This document shows, piece after piece, positions 43,101 through 53,475 of a stretch of DNA of 64,000 nucleotides (position 1 is its first letter; each line of letters begins with the position of its first letter). Under the pieces are notes generated by a model, which had not been told where the DNA came from, searched no databases, and saw nothing but the letters and a program-made list of their open reading frames with translations. The stretch comes from CAYMYN01 sp964394665. Lineage in GTDB: Bacteria > Planctomycetota > UBA1135 > GCA-002686595. The position numbers and the translations under genes were made by a program. Location of the stretch: NCBI GenBank assembly GCA_964394665.1, contig CAYMYN010000023.1, positions 1 to 64,000 on the forward strand, in the 5' to 3' direction.

Positions 43101-43197
43101 CGCCGATCCGGCGGTGCGCGCCGCGGCGCTCGAGGCCCTGCGCCGCCTGCGGCCGACGGCGGGGGATGGCGCGCCCGCAGCCGAGAAGGCCGACTGA
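40183..43197 (+). CDS. Large exported HEAT-repeat protein
   Basis: A 1004-residue protein. A hydrophobic signal sequence (LPRTLLTFALLGCGLARAGAA) lies at about residues 45-65, preceded by an unusual ~44-residue basic extension. The start is still ATG 40183, because a strong GGAGGA sits at 40170-40175. The body is a long array of paired helices in HEAT/armadillo style, for instance ALRLSAARVLANYQEMGHLLD, LVTTYF, PGVRSLAVAAAVRRKVELP and the C-terminal RAAALVALGELGEVRALPRIAELAVDADPAVRAAA, the classic PBS-lyase HEAT form. A coiled-coil (ERWERRVSEREARAQAAERLM) separates the last repeats. Likely an extracytoplasmic scaffold, possibly regulated by the upstream two-component system. Confidence 0.75.
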   Translation: MRRTKERSNQLAARGESRVARQCARSRSSDSRHGLLGLRASANLPRTLLTFALLGCGLARAGAAQGTDAGRGAPAGERDARGAVESKAQALERELAEALLRFEVERDFAAAEARLEELAVQAADPRGFEGQGRVLASVAVARVQLVAQLGAPAQALAALEVLPARAEQPPAGSPLARAVEIAEGDARLAALRAQLAPQDGAQDGGGDPVVGQVRRLLELGQAVYLREPSRAQVRALEHLVREARQGTGTLGAPALKLLLDNAPLETAAFLLGEVGGAGEAFHRLVLRELAERQVLSGSGTWSCRNGEPPVLLEPVWRELLERLIVHSGSLRTALPLIAGLARRDALTPPLVEALRGALFSAQPDLVKEAFLAIADLPGVVSVHALYEALLEHPEAALRLSAARVLANYQEMGHLLDVVDSEDVALRTELARALGRKSLVTTYFASNCNLGLGSQDVRAEDPRERPAIVRLCADPDPGVRSLAVAAAVRRKVELPRGVLLELAGLPDSEQLEDTSELTVADPRLLGEFLLRLAPSPRPTVAEAVASRLAGHDWTADPEVLQPALRALIERSPLEPDRRRVTLEVALKNVWSSPSVTAEVARWALERDDRDLIALSLEAASGRNSAGFSELSTAQAVELVARYVRAVPGAEGQMRRLPLAVAGLAQRRAARSLYHEVAGLRGLDLRLRLDFVIRGLRTPQAGADPVPDALVAVRDVLADPRWFDPALRDTPQVRGALDKLDDLAQAAGGETWNRFLAAALADADFPSDHLSRLVGLYEPLAPGGQELARSILERWPVDGEPFHLALAKTLRQGQELGLEPHWLVRGLERYPIPVTDAMGRWRDPAFLAPLTRALEPDWMPHGADRRRVRESAARGLANLLSDDAARALLACAERTGDEELRKLCFEGLETIRTYQEARERWERRVSEREARAQAAERLMGLLEGRDSSLRAAALVALGELGEVRALPRIAELAVDADPAVRAAALEALRRLRPTAGDGAPAAEKAD
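40215..40289 (+). repeat. Imperfect 21-bp inverted repeat near the 5' end of the HEAT gene
   Basis: The arm at about 40216-40236 (GCTGCCCGTGG, then TGAAAGTCGC) is complementary to 40268-40288 (GCGACTCTCGCC, then ACGGGCTGC) with two mismatches and one G-T pair. It is inside the codons of the odd basic N-terminal extension, 33 nt after the start, and could form a long mRNA hairpin that limits translation, or be an inserted palindromic element. Confidence 0.5.
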
Positions 43198-43207
43198 CGG
43201 CGGGCGC

Positions 43208-43225
43208 CCCGCGCGTGGGCGCGGG
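43208..43225 (+). terminator. Hairpin after the HEAT gene
   Basis: CCCGCGC (43208-43214) pairs with GCGCGGG (43219-43225), loop GTGG, followed by TT only. It begins 11 nt after the stop codon. Confidence 0.45.
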
Positions 43226-43227
43226 TT

Positions 43228-43267
43228 GCGGGCCGGGGGGGCCGGGCACTAGGCTCCCCCGGCCCGC
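43228..43267 (+). promoter_or_regulatory. 12-bp inverted repeat enclosing a -10-like TAGGCT
   Basis: GCGGGCCGGGGG (43228-43239) is complementary to CCCCCGGCCCGC (43256-43267). The loop ends with TAGGCT (43250-43255), and TTGCGG (43226-43231) sits 18 bp upstream as a possible -35. It could be an operator over the OPT promoter or a second terminator of the preceding gene. Confidence 0.4.
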
Positions 43268-43367
43268 GGCGCGTCCGCGGGCCTTCCATTGGATCCGGTC
43301 GCGCGCGCCGGGGCCCGCGGGCTCTCCGGGCGGCGGCCAAAGACCCGTCCGAGCCCGAAGTCCCAGC

Positions 43368-45601
<2,234 letters not shown>

Positions 45602-45605
<4 letters not shown>

Positions 45606-46318
45606 GGCTGCTCGCGAACCTGTTGATCGCGCTCTCCCTGGCGGCGGCCCTGGTGGCGGCGAGCTCGGCCTACCTCGTGGATCTCGCGCGGCCGGACGCC
45701 GAGCTCGTGGGGTTGACGCTCAACGAGACGGTGCAGCGCATCGAGGCCGACGGCATCCAGCGCGCGGACGTGGCGAAGAAGGGCATGGCGCTCGACGCGG
45801 CGATCCTGGATGCGTTGCGCGCGGCCGAGGCCGGACGCGTGCGGGTCGAGGAGTTCGCCCTGGCCCGTTGGGAGCAGCGCTGGATCTTCCTCCTGGCGCT
45901 GGTCGGCCTGGGCGCGGGCGCCTTCGGGGTGCGGCGCGCGAACGCGGCGGTGCTCGCCGAGGCGGATCGGGCGGGCGGCGCCCAGCGGGTCTCGCCGGCC
46001 GGGGATCTGGCGGCCATCGCGGGCATCGTCGAGGAGTCGCTCCGCACCTGGGACGGGGGGGCCCCGGCCCAGGCCGTGCTCGAGCGCCTCTCGGTCGCGA
46101 TCGACGAACACGGTCCGGCCTTCGTGGGAGCGCGGGACGTGCTCGTCGCACGCATGGGTCTGGGCGCCTACGCGTCCCTCATGGACCGCTTCGCCGCGGC
46201 GGAGCGCCAGATCCACCGCGCCTGGTCGGCGGCGGCGGACGGCGTGCTGGAGGAGACCTACGAGTGCCTGGGCCGGGCGCGGGTCATGCTCGAGGAGACG
46301 CGCGCGCTCCTGCGGTGA
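45602..46318 (+). CDS. Small two-helix membrane protein coupled to the OPT transporter
   Basis: A 238-residue protein with one N-terminal helix (LLANLLIALSLAAALVAASSAYLV), an outer segment with VGLTLNETVQRIEADGIQ, a second helix (WIFLLALVGLGAGAFGV) and a ~125-residue cytoplasmic helical domain (DLAAIAGIVEESLRTWDGGA and MDRFAAAERQIHRAWSAAAD). It recognisably belongs to no family I know. Its ATG overlaps the transporter stop, so it is probably an accessory or regulatory subunit. Convergent with the PLD-like gene (7 nt). Confidence 0.7.
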
Positions 46319-46325
46319 GCAGCGG

Positions 46326-47573
46326 TCACCCGTCGGTGCGCGGCGTCTCGTACTTCGTGGCCGGGTCGACCGGGTAGGCGTACTCGCTGGACCAGGTCGT
46401 CTCGAAGAACCGTTCCAGCACCTCGACCGTGGAGGGGCCCTCGATCAGGAGCCCCACGTTGCGCGAGTCGTGGAACGTGCCCCAGTTCCAGTTGCCCGTG
46501 CCGAGCCACGCGCGTTCGCCGTCGACGCTGAGCGCCTTGGCGTGGATCACGCGCGCGAAGGGGATGAAGCCCCCCGAGTGCTCGGGGATCGTGACCAGGC
46601 GCACCTCGACGTTGGGCAGGCACTGCAGGCTCTGCAGGCCCTCGATCACGAAGCGGCGCTTCGACCAGTCGGCGACCATCAGCTCGACCTGTACGCCGCG
46701 CGCCGCGGCCCGGCGCAGGGCCTGCTCGAGGTCGGCGAAGTAACGCCCCTCGCGGTCGGTGGTGGAGTAGGTGAGCAACTGCACGCGCACGCGGCGGCGG
46801 GCCGAGTCGATGCGCTCCACCAGGCGCGGCAGGTCCCAGGCATCCTCGTGCGCGAGCAGGGCCGGCGGGCTGAAGACCGGCGTCAAGCGCAGCTCGCCAT
46901 GGGCGCCCATGAGGGAGACGGGCGCGGGCGCGGCTCGGGCGGCGCCCTCCTCGAACACGTCGGTCTCGCCGCCGGCCAGGCGCCAATCGGCTTCGAAGAG
47001 CTCGACGAAGGGGCGCGCCAGCTCGGGATGCTCGAAGCGCGCGCCCAGCTCGACGATGTGCTCGAGGGCGCGGAAGTCGAAGTTCTGGCTGCCGAGGAAC
47101 ACCTCGCGCCCGTCGACGATCCAGTACTTGGCGTGCAGCACGCCGCCGGGGTGCGGGCGGATGTCGTAGGTGCGGACCTCGATCCCCTCGCGGCCGTCCA
47201 GGCGCGCGAGGGTCTCGGGATAGGTGGGCCGAAAGGCCTCCGAGGCCAGGAACCGCACGGCGACCCCGCGCGCGGCGGCGGCCTCGAGCGCTTCGATCAC
47301 GGCCTCGAGCCGGCTGCCCTGGGCGCTGGAGGCGTAGAACTGCGCCAGATCGATCGAGCGCTCGGCGCCCGCGATCATCCCCATCCAGACCTCGAACGTA
47401 TCGCGCAGGTCGGGGTGGTCGAGGGAGGTCTCGAGCGGCCAGGACTCGACCAACTCGAAGGCCGGGCGCGGCGCGCGCTCCGGCGCGACCTCCTGGGCGC
47501 GAACCCATGAGCCGGCGAGCAGCGCCAGGCACAACGGGGCGCCGCACAGGGCGCGTCGGCGATGGGCGCGCAT
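46326..47573 (-). CDS. Exported phospholipase D-like protein
   Basis: A 415-residue secreted protein with a signal peptide (LCLALLAGSWVRAQ). Two HKD motifs are intact: HAKYWIVD (His147, Lys149, Asp154) and HAKALSVD (His344, Lys346, Asp351), each followed by the GSQNFD or GTGNWN strand that completes a PLD active site. It may be a phospholipase, cardiolipin-synthase-like enzyme or exported nuclease; the family fold alone does not decide. The start ATG at 47573 shares one base with the stop of the upstream lipoprotein gene (TGATG). Confidence 0.88.
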   Translation of the reverse strand: MRAHRRRALCGAPLCLALLAGSWVRAQEVAPERAPRPAFELVESWPLETSLDHPDLRDTFEVWMGMIAGAERSIDLAQFYASSAQGSRLEAVIEALEAAAARGVAVRFLASEAFRPTYPETLARLDGREGIEVRTYDIRPHPGGVLHAKYWIVDGREVFLGSQNFDFRALEHIVELGARFEHPELARPFVELFEADWRLAGGETDVFEEGAARAAPAPVSLMGAHGELRLTPVFSPPALLAHEDAWDLPRLVERIDSARRRVRVQLLTYSTTDREGRYFADLEQALRRAAARGVQVELMVADWSKRRFVIEGLQSLQCLPNVEVRLVTIPEHSGGFIPFARVIHAKALSVDGERAWLGTGNWNWGTFHDSRNVGLLIEGPSTVEVLERFFETTWSSEYAYPVDPATKYETPRTDG

Positions 47574-48253
47574 CAGTTCGCCGGGCGCAGGTCGCCGAGG
47601 AAGGTGCGGAAGCTCGGCTCGGCGCGCTCGACGCCGGCCCGCGGGCCGAGCAGGCGGATGTAGTAGGGCCCGGTGGGGGCTTCGACCATCGCGCCGCGCA
47701 GGGCCCAGCCCTCCTCGCGCACGCGCTGGCCGGAGCCGGGGAAGGTCTCGGCGACGTAGGTGCCCTCGAGGGCGACCTCGCGCAGGGCCATGCCGTTGAC
47801 GCTGCGGCTCGTCTCGCGCGCGCGCTCCATCGTCGGCGCGCCGTCGGGTTGCTCGAACTGGCTCGCCCAACGGGCGACGTTGGCCTCGAAGCCGCCGCCG
47901 CCCGCGGCGCCGAAGAAGAACACCACCACGGTCGTGTCCTGGCCCTCGCCCTCCTGGGCCGGCAAACGGTACTGGGCGGCGCGCATGCCGCTGGTTGTCG
48001 GCTCGACGACCCAGCCCGCGGGCGGGGTGAAGGCGAGCGGCCCCTTGCCGANNNNNNNNNNCTTGCCGAGGGGCGCGGCGCTGGGCGCATCCTGCGGCGT
48101 CCGCGTGGAGGCGGGCGCGCCCGGAGCGCCGCCCTGGGGCGCGGCGAGCGCGGGCGACGGCTTCGTCGAGTCGCCGCCGGCGCGATCGGGGCCGCAGGCG
48201 GGGAGTGCGGCGAAGGCGAGGCACAGGAGCAGCGTGGTGGGGGAGCGGAGCAT
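47573..48253 (-). CDS. Lipoprotein interrupted by an assembly gap
   Basis: A lipoprotein of 226 codons as given, including four undefined ones. LLLCLAFAALPAC is the lipobox. A Pro/Ala/Gly-rich linker reaches about residue 63, then a domain PLAFTPPAGWVVEPTTSGM, AQYRLPAQEGEGQDTTVVVF, AREVALEGT-like LREVALEGTYV and SFRTFLGDLRPAN, resembling the exported DUF1795/PsbP-like lipid-associated fold. The 10 N at 48052-48061 lie in the linker. The sequences on both sides repeat CTTGCCGA; joining them at this overlap would restore LGKGPLAF in frame and make the protein six codons shorter. Confidence 0.7.
   Translation of the reverse strand: MLRSPTTLLLCLAFAALPACGPDRAGGDSTKPSPALAAPQGGAPGAPASTRTPQDAPSAAPLGKXXXXGKGPLAFTPPAGWVVEPTTSGMRAAQYRLPAQEGEGQDTTVVVFFFGAAGGGGFEANVARWASQFEQPDGAPTMERARETSRSVNGMALREVALEGTYVAETFPGSGQRVREEGWALRGAMVEAPTGPYYIRLLGPRAGVERAEPSFRTFLGDLRPAN
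48052..48061. other. Run of 10 N (scaffold gap)
   Basis: Ten N bordered by the same eight bases, CTTGCCGA, at 48044-48051 and 48062-48069. This is what is left when two contigs that truly overlap are joined by a fixed-length spacer. Confidence 0.9.
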
Positions 48254-48318
48254 GGGGTTCCTCGCGGGTGGGGCGGGGTCGTCGGTGGATCGGGAGGGGC
48301 GCGCCGAGCGCGCGGCGC

Positions 48319-49041
48319 TCACTGCGCCTGGATCGAGAGCCCGCCCGAGGCGCGCAGCTCGACGCGGTAGCTGCGGCCGGGGCGGGCGCGCACGAAGGGC
48401 GCCTCGCCGTGGATGGCGCGCACGCCCTTGGCGGCGGCGGCCTCGGGGTCGTGGGCGTAGTCCCAGAACTTCTCCCACAGCTCGGCCTGGAAGAGGTCGG
48501 ACTCGCGGTCGCCCGCGGCGCCGTAGGGGTGGGGGCGCGTGCCGGCCGAATCGATCGGGGTGCCCGCCTCGGGCGCGGTGCCCTCGCCGAAGACGCGCGT
48601 GAACAAACACACCGAGGTGCCGCGCAGGAAGTCGCCGGCCTCCACGTGGGCGTCGTCGAACTTGATCACCAGGCTCTCGAGGTAGACGCGGTCGCCGCGC
48701 ACGCTCGCGACCTGGCCCTCGCCGACGGGCTCGCCCCGCCCGTCGAGCTCGACGAAGCGCACGGTGGTCTGGATCGCGCCCGGCTCGTTCGGGGCCGGGC
48801 CCTGCTCGAGCACGTCGATGCGCGCCACGCGGTGGTCGATCTTGAGCAGCTCGAGGCGGAACTCGAGCTCCTGGATGCGCCGTCCGCGCGTGGCGACCTC
48901 GCGGTCGAGCTCGGCGATGCGCTCGTCCCGCACGCGCAGCTCGATCTCGTGCCCGACGAGCTTCTCCCGCGCCACCCAGGTCCACCAGCCGGCGATGGCG
49001 GTCAGCGACGCGAAGACGAGCAAGAAGGCGGTCTTGATCAT
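48319..49041 (-). CDS. Single-pass membrane protein with coiled coil
   Basis: A 240-residue protein: an N-terminal helix (FLLVFASLTAIAGWWTWVA), a charged coiled-coil stretch (ELRVRDERIAELDREVATRG and RRIQELEFRLELL, about 32-65), and a C-terminal globular part with TTVRFVELDGRGEPVGEGQ, EAGDFLRGTSVCLFTRVFGE and SDLFQAELWEKFWDYAHDP. No family recognised. ATG at 49041 preceded by GGAAGCAG, a plausible binding site. It lies 65 nt upstream of the lipoprotein gene and is probably in the same transcript as the lipoprotein and PLD-like genes, hinting at an envelope role. Confidence 0.7.
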   Translation of the reverse strand: MIKTAFLLVFASLTAIAGWWTWVAREKLVGHEIELRVRDERIAELDREVATRGRRIQELEFRLELLKIDHRVARIDVLEQGPAPNEPGAIQTTVRFVELDGRGEPVGEGQVASVRGDRVYLESLVIKFDDAHVEAGDFLRGTSVCLFTRVFGEGTAPEAGTPIDSAGTRPHPYGAAGDRESDLFQAELWEKFWDYAHDPEAAAAKGVRAIHGEAPFVRARPGRSYRVELRASGGLSIQAQ

Positions 49042-49138
49042 GCTGCTTCCTCCGGGCGCGGGGGCCGCGAGCGCGCCGGAGCGGGCAGCGTACCCTGCGC
49101 GAAGACGATTTCCGCCCGGGCGCCCGCCCGCGGCGGAG

Positions 49139-51046
<1,908 letters not shown>

Positions 51047-51085
51047 CGTCACCCGCGGTGCTCGCCCCTCGGGCCGCGGCCCGGA

Positions 51086-51682
51086 TCAGGAGAAGGAGAC
51101 CTTGGGCGCCTGGCGGGCGCGTTCGTCACTGATCTCGAACAGTTGCGCCTCGGCGAAGTTGAAGGACCCGGCGATCAGGTTCGAGGGGAAGGTCTCGCGG
51201 GCGGTGTTGTAGTGCATCACGGCGTCGTTGAACGCCTGGCGCGCGAAGGAGACCTTGTTCTCGGTCGTGGTCAGCTCCTCGGTGAGCTGCAGCATGTTCT
51301 GGTTGGCCTTGAGGTCGGGGTAGGCCTCCATGACCGCGAACAGACGCCCCATGGCGCCGGTGAGCGCGCCCTCGGCGCCGATCAGGCCCTTCATCGCGCC
51401 CATGTCCCCGGGGTTGGCGGCCGCCGCCTTGACCGCGCCCAGGGCCTGGTTGCGCGCGCCGATGACCGCTTCGAGCGTCTCGCGCTCGTGCTTCATGTAG
51501 CCCTTGGCGACCTCGACCAGGTTCGGGATCAGGTCGTAGCGCCGCTCGAGCTGCACGTCGATCTGCGCGAAGGCGTTCTTGAAGCGGTTGCGCAGGCTGA
51601 CGAGCCGGTTGTACATCCCGACCAGCCACAGCAGCAGCCCGAGGCCGAGGACCAACGCGACGCCGATGAGGATCCATTCCAT
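51086..51682 (-). CDS. lemA: LemA-family protein
   Basis: A 198-residue protein with an N-terminal membrane helix (WILIGVALVLGLGLLLWLVG) and the LemA four-helix body: YNRLVSLRNRFKNAFAQIDV, RRYDLIPNLVEVAKGYMKHE, LTEELTTTENKVSFARQAFN, and AVMHYNTARETFPSNLIAGSF as the best-conserved C-terminal stretch. The start ATG at 51682 is preceded by GGAGGT at ideal spacing. The function of LemA is not established; the next gene is the M48 protease with which it probably forms a membrane unit. Confidence 0.93.
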   Translation of the reverse strand: MEWILIGVALVLGLGLLLWLVGMYNRLVSLRNRFKNAFAQIDVQLERRYDLIPNLVEVAKGYMKHERETLEAVIGARNQALGAVKAAAANPGDMGAMKGLIGAEGALTGAMGRLFAVMEAYPDLKANQNMLQLTEELTTTENKVSFARQAFNDAVMHYNTARETFPSNLIAGSFNFAEAQLFEISDERARQAPKVSFS

Positions 51683-51872
51683 GGTCGAGTACCTCCGAGT
51701 CGGTGCGGGGGGCTTGCCCGGGGAAGACGGGGCCGCGGGCGGGGGGCCGAGCGCAGGACGGTAGGGCGCGCCGCGGCACGCCGTCAACCGGATCCTCGGC
51801 GGACCGGCGCGCGCCTACTCCGGCGACGCGCCGCCATTCGATCCCGCGGGCGCGGTTCGCGAACGAGTGGCC

Positions 51873-53453
51873 TCAGTCCAGGCGCAGGTTCCGCAGGGCG
51901 AGCCACAGGCACTCGGGGTCCGGGCCGGTGCACTCGATCACGAACTCGAGGCGCGGGGCGGCGACGAGGTCGATCTCGAGCGCCGTGGATCCCGCCCCGG
52001 GGGTCGCCTCGATCGAGCTCCACTCGCCCGCGCCGATGCGCCAGCGCAGGCGCATCGACGCCTCGGGGCAAGGCGCGCGGCCGTTGGGCACGGCGAGCAT
52101 CTCGGCCTGCAAGCGACGGCGCGAGCCGCCCAGCTCGAGCACCAGGCGCGTGGCGGCGCCCTGGCCGGCGCGCACGCCGACGAGCAGGCGGTCGTCGCGG
52201 CCCCCGGGGCGCTCGACGCGCAGGCTGGGGTAGAGCGCCTGCGTGTACACGCGCGTCGGCACGCCGAGCAGGTCCTCGACGCCGTAGCGCGCGCCGGTCG
52301 GTCGAAACTCGCCCTGCTCGTGCCCGCGGCGCAGCGCCCCGAGGTCGAGGGCCCCCTCCAGGCCCTGGCGCAGGGCCGCGAAGGCCAGACGGTTGCCGCC
52401 GTCGTTGAGGTGGCCGGCGAGGGTCGGGTCGTCCTCGGGCGCATAGACCTTCAAGCAATCCCAGGGCGGCGTGCACAGGGCCGCGTAGACCTCGGCGAGC
52501 GAGACGTACGGGGCTCCGCTGGCGCGCAGGAACTCGAGCGCGATGTCCTCGCTCCAGAGCGCGGGCGGGCGGCGGCGCAGGGCCTCCTCGAAGTAGAAGA
52601 GGAAGTAGAGGTGCTCGAGCGCGCGCGCGTCGAGCTCGGCCTGGATGGCGTCGAGCAGGGCGCGGTTGAGGGTCGCCAGTTCGGCGAGCTCGGCCGGCGT
52701 ACGCTCCGAGCGCCGCGCCGGGCCGCGCAGGGTCGCGAGCACCAGGCGGGCGACGTAGCTGCGGATCGAGGGTGGGTTCTGCTCGAGGAACCGGCGTGTA
52801 TCGGCCAGCACGGGAGCGGGGCCCACCAGCTTCCCGGACTCGACCCGCAGGCGCGGCTTGGGCCAGCCGCGGAAGGAGAGCAACGAACGCTCGAGGTCGT
52901 CGTCCACCATCAGGCTCACGACCACGATCGGATCGCGGTGCGCGTGGCGCGCGAGGGCCGCGCGCAGCATGAGGTAGATCTGGTCCAGCCCGTAGCCGCC
53001 GACGCCGTAGTTGAGCAAGGCGTGGGTGCGGCCCAGGTCCGAGCGCTCGAGCAGGCCCTGGAAGCAGTGCTCGGCGCCGATCACGCACTCGGCGTTCGAA
53101 TCGCCGAAGAGCAGGATCGGCCGGCGCTCGCCGAGCTGCGCCTCGTCGGGGTGCGCGTAGGTCCCTGGCTCGATCGAGCCCGTCCAGCCCAGCAGCGCGT
53201 CGGGGCCGTTCATCTCCATCCGCGCCCGTTCGTCGAGCAGGGCCTGCAGCTTCCAGTAGTCGTCGTGGTGCAGGCCGAGCCCGTAGAGCGAGGGATGGCG
53301 CAGGGACTTGCCCAGGGCGCGCGCGCGCTCGGAGGTGCCGAAGATCAGGTGCCGCAGGCCCAGCTCGGCCGCGACCAGCGCCGATCCCAAACCCAAGAGG
53401 ACCGCGACCAGGCGCGGCAGGAATCGGCGGCGCGGGCGGGGCGCGGATCGCAT
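51873..53453 (-). CDS. SGNH/GDSL-like hydrolase, membrane anchored
   Basis: A 526-residue protein with a membrane helix near the N-terminus (LVAVLLGLGSALVAAELGL). The SGNH block I motif is FGDSNAE with Ser119 as nucleophile; NYGVGGYGLDQ gives the Gly and Asn of blocks II/III, and a late DDPTLAGHLND supplies the Asp/His pair. It is likely an esterase or O-acyl hydrolase acting on cell-envelope glycans. The C-terminal ~130 residues look like an added beta-sandwich (RLVLELGG, MRLRWRIGAGEWSSIEATPG). It is last in an operon with a sulfatase-like lipoprotein and UvrD. Confidence 0.8.
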   Translation of the reverse strand: MRSAPRPRRRFLPRLVAVLLGLGSALVAAELGLRHLIFGTSERARALGKSLRHPSLYGLGLHHDDYWKLQALLDERARMEMNGPDALLGWTGSIEPGTYAHPDEAQLGERRPILLFGDSNAECVIGAEHCFQGLLERSDLGRTHALLNYGVGGYGLDQIYLMLRAALARHAHRDPIVVVSLMVDDDLERSLLSFRGWPKPRLRVESGKLVGPAPVLADTRRFLEQNPPSIRSYVARLVLATLRGPARRSERTPAELAELATLNRALLDAIQAELDARALEHLYFLFYFEEALRRRPPALWSEDIALEFLRASGAPYVSLAEVYAALCTPPWDCLKVYAPEDDPTLAGHLNDGGNRLAFAALRQGLEGALDLGALRRGHEQGEFRPTGARYGVEDLLGVPTRVYTQALYPSLRVERPGGRDDRLLVGVRAGQGAATRLVLELGGSRRRLQAEMLAVPNGRAPCPEASMRLRWRIGAGEWSSIEATPGAGSTALEIDLVAAPRLEFVIECTGPDPECLWLALRNLRLD

Positions 53454-53475
53454 GGTGCGGGGCGTCCTCGGAACC

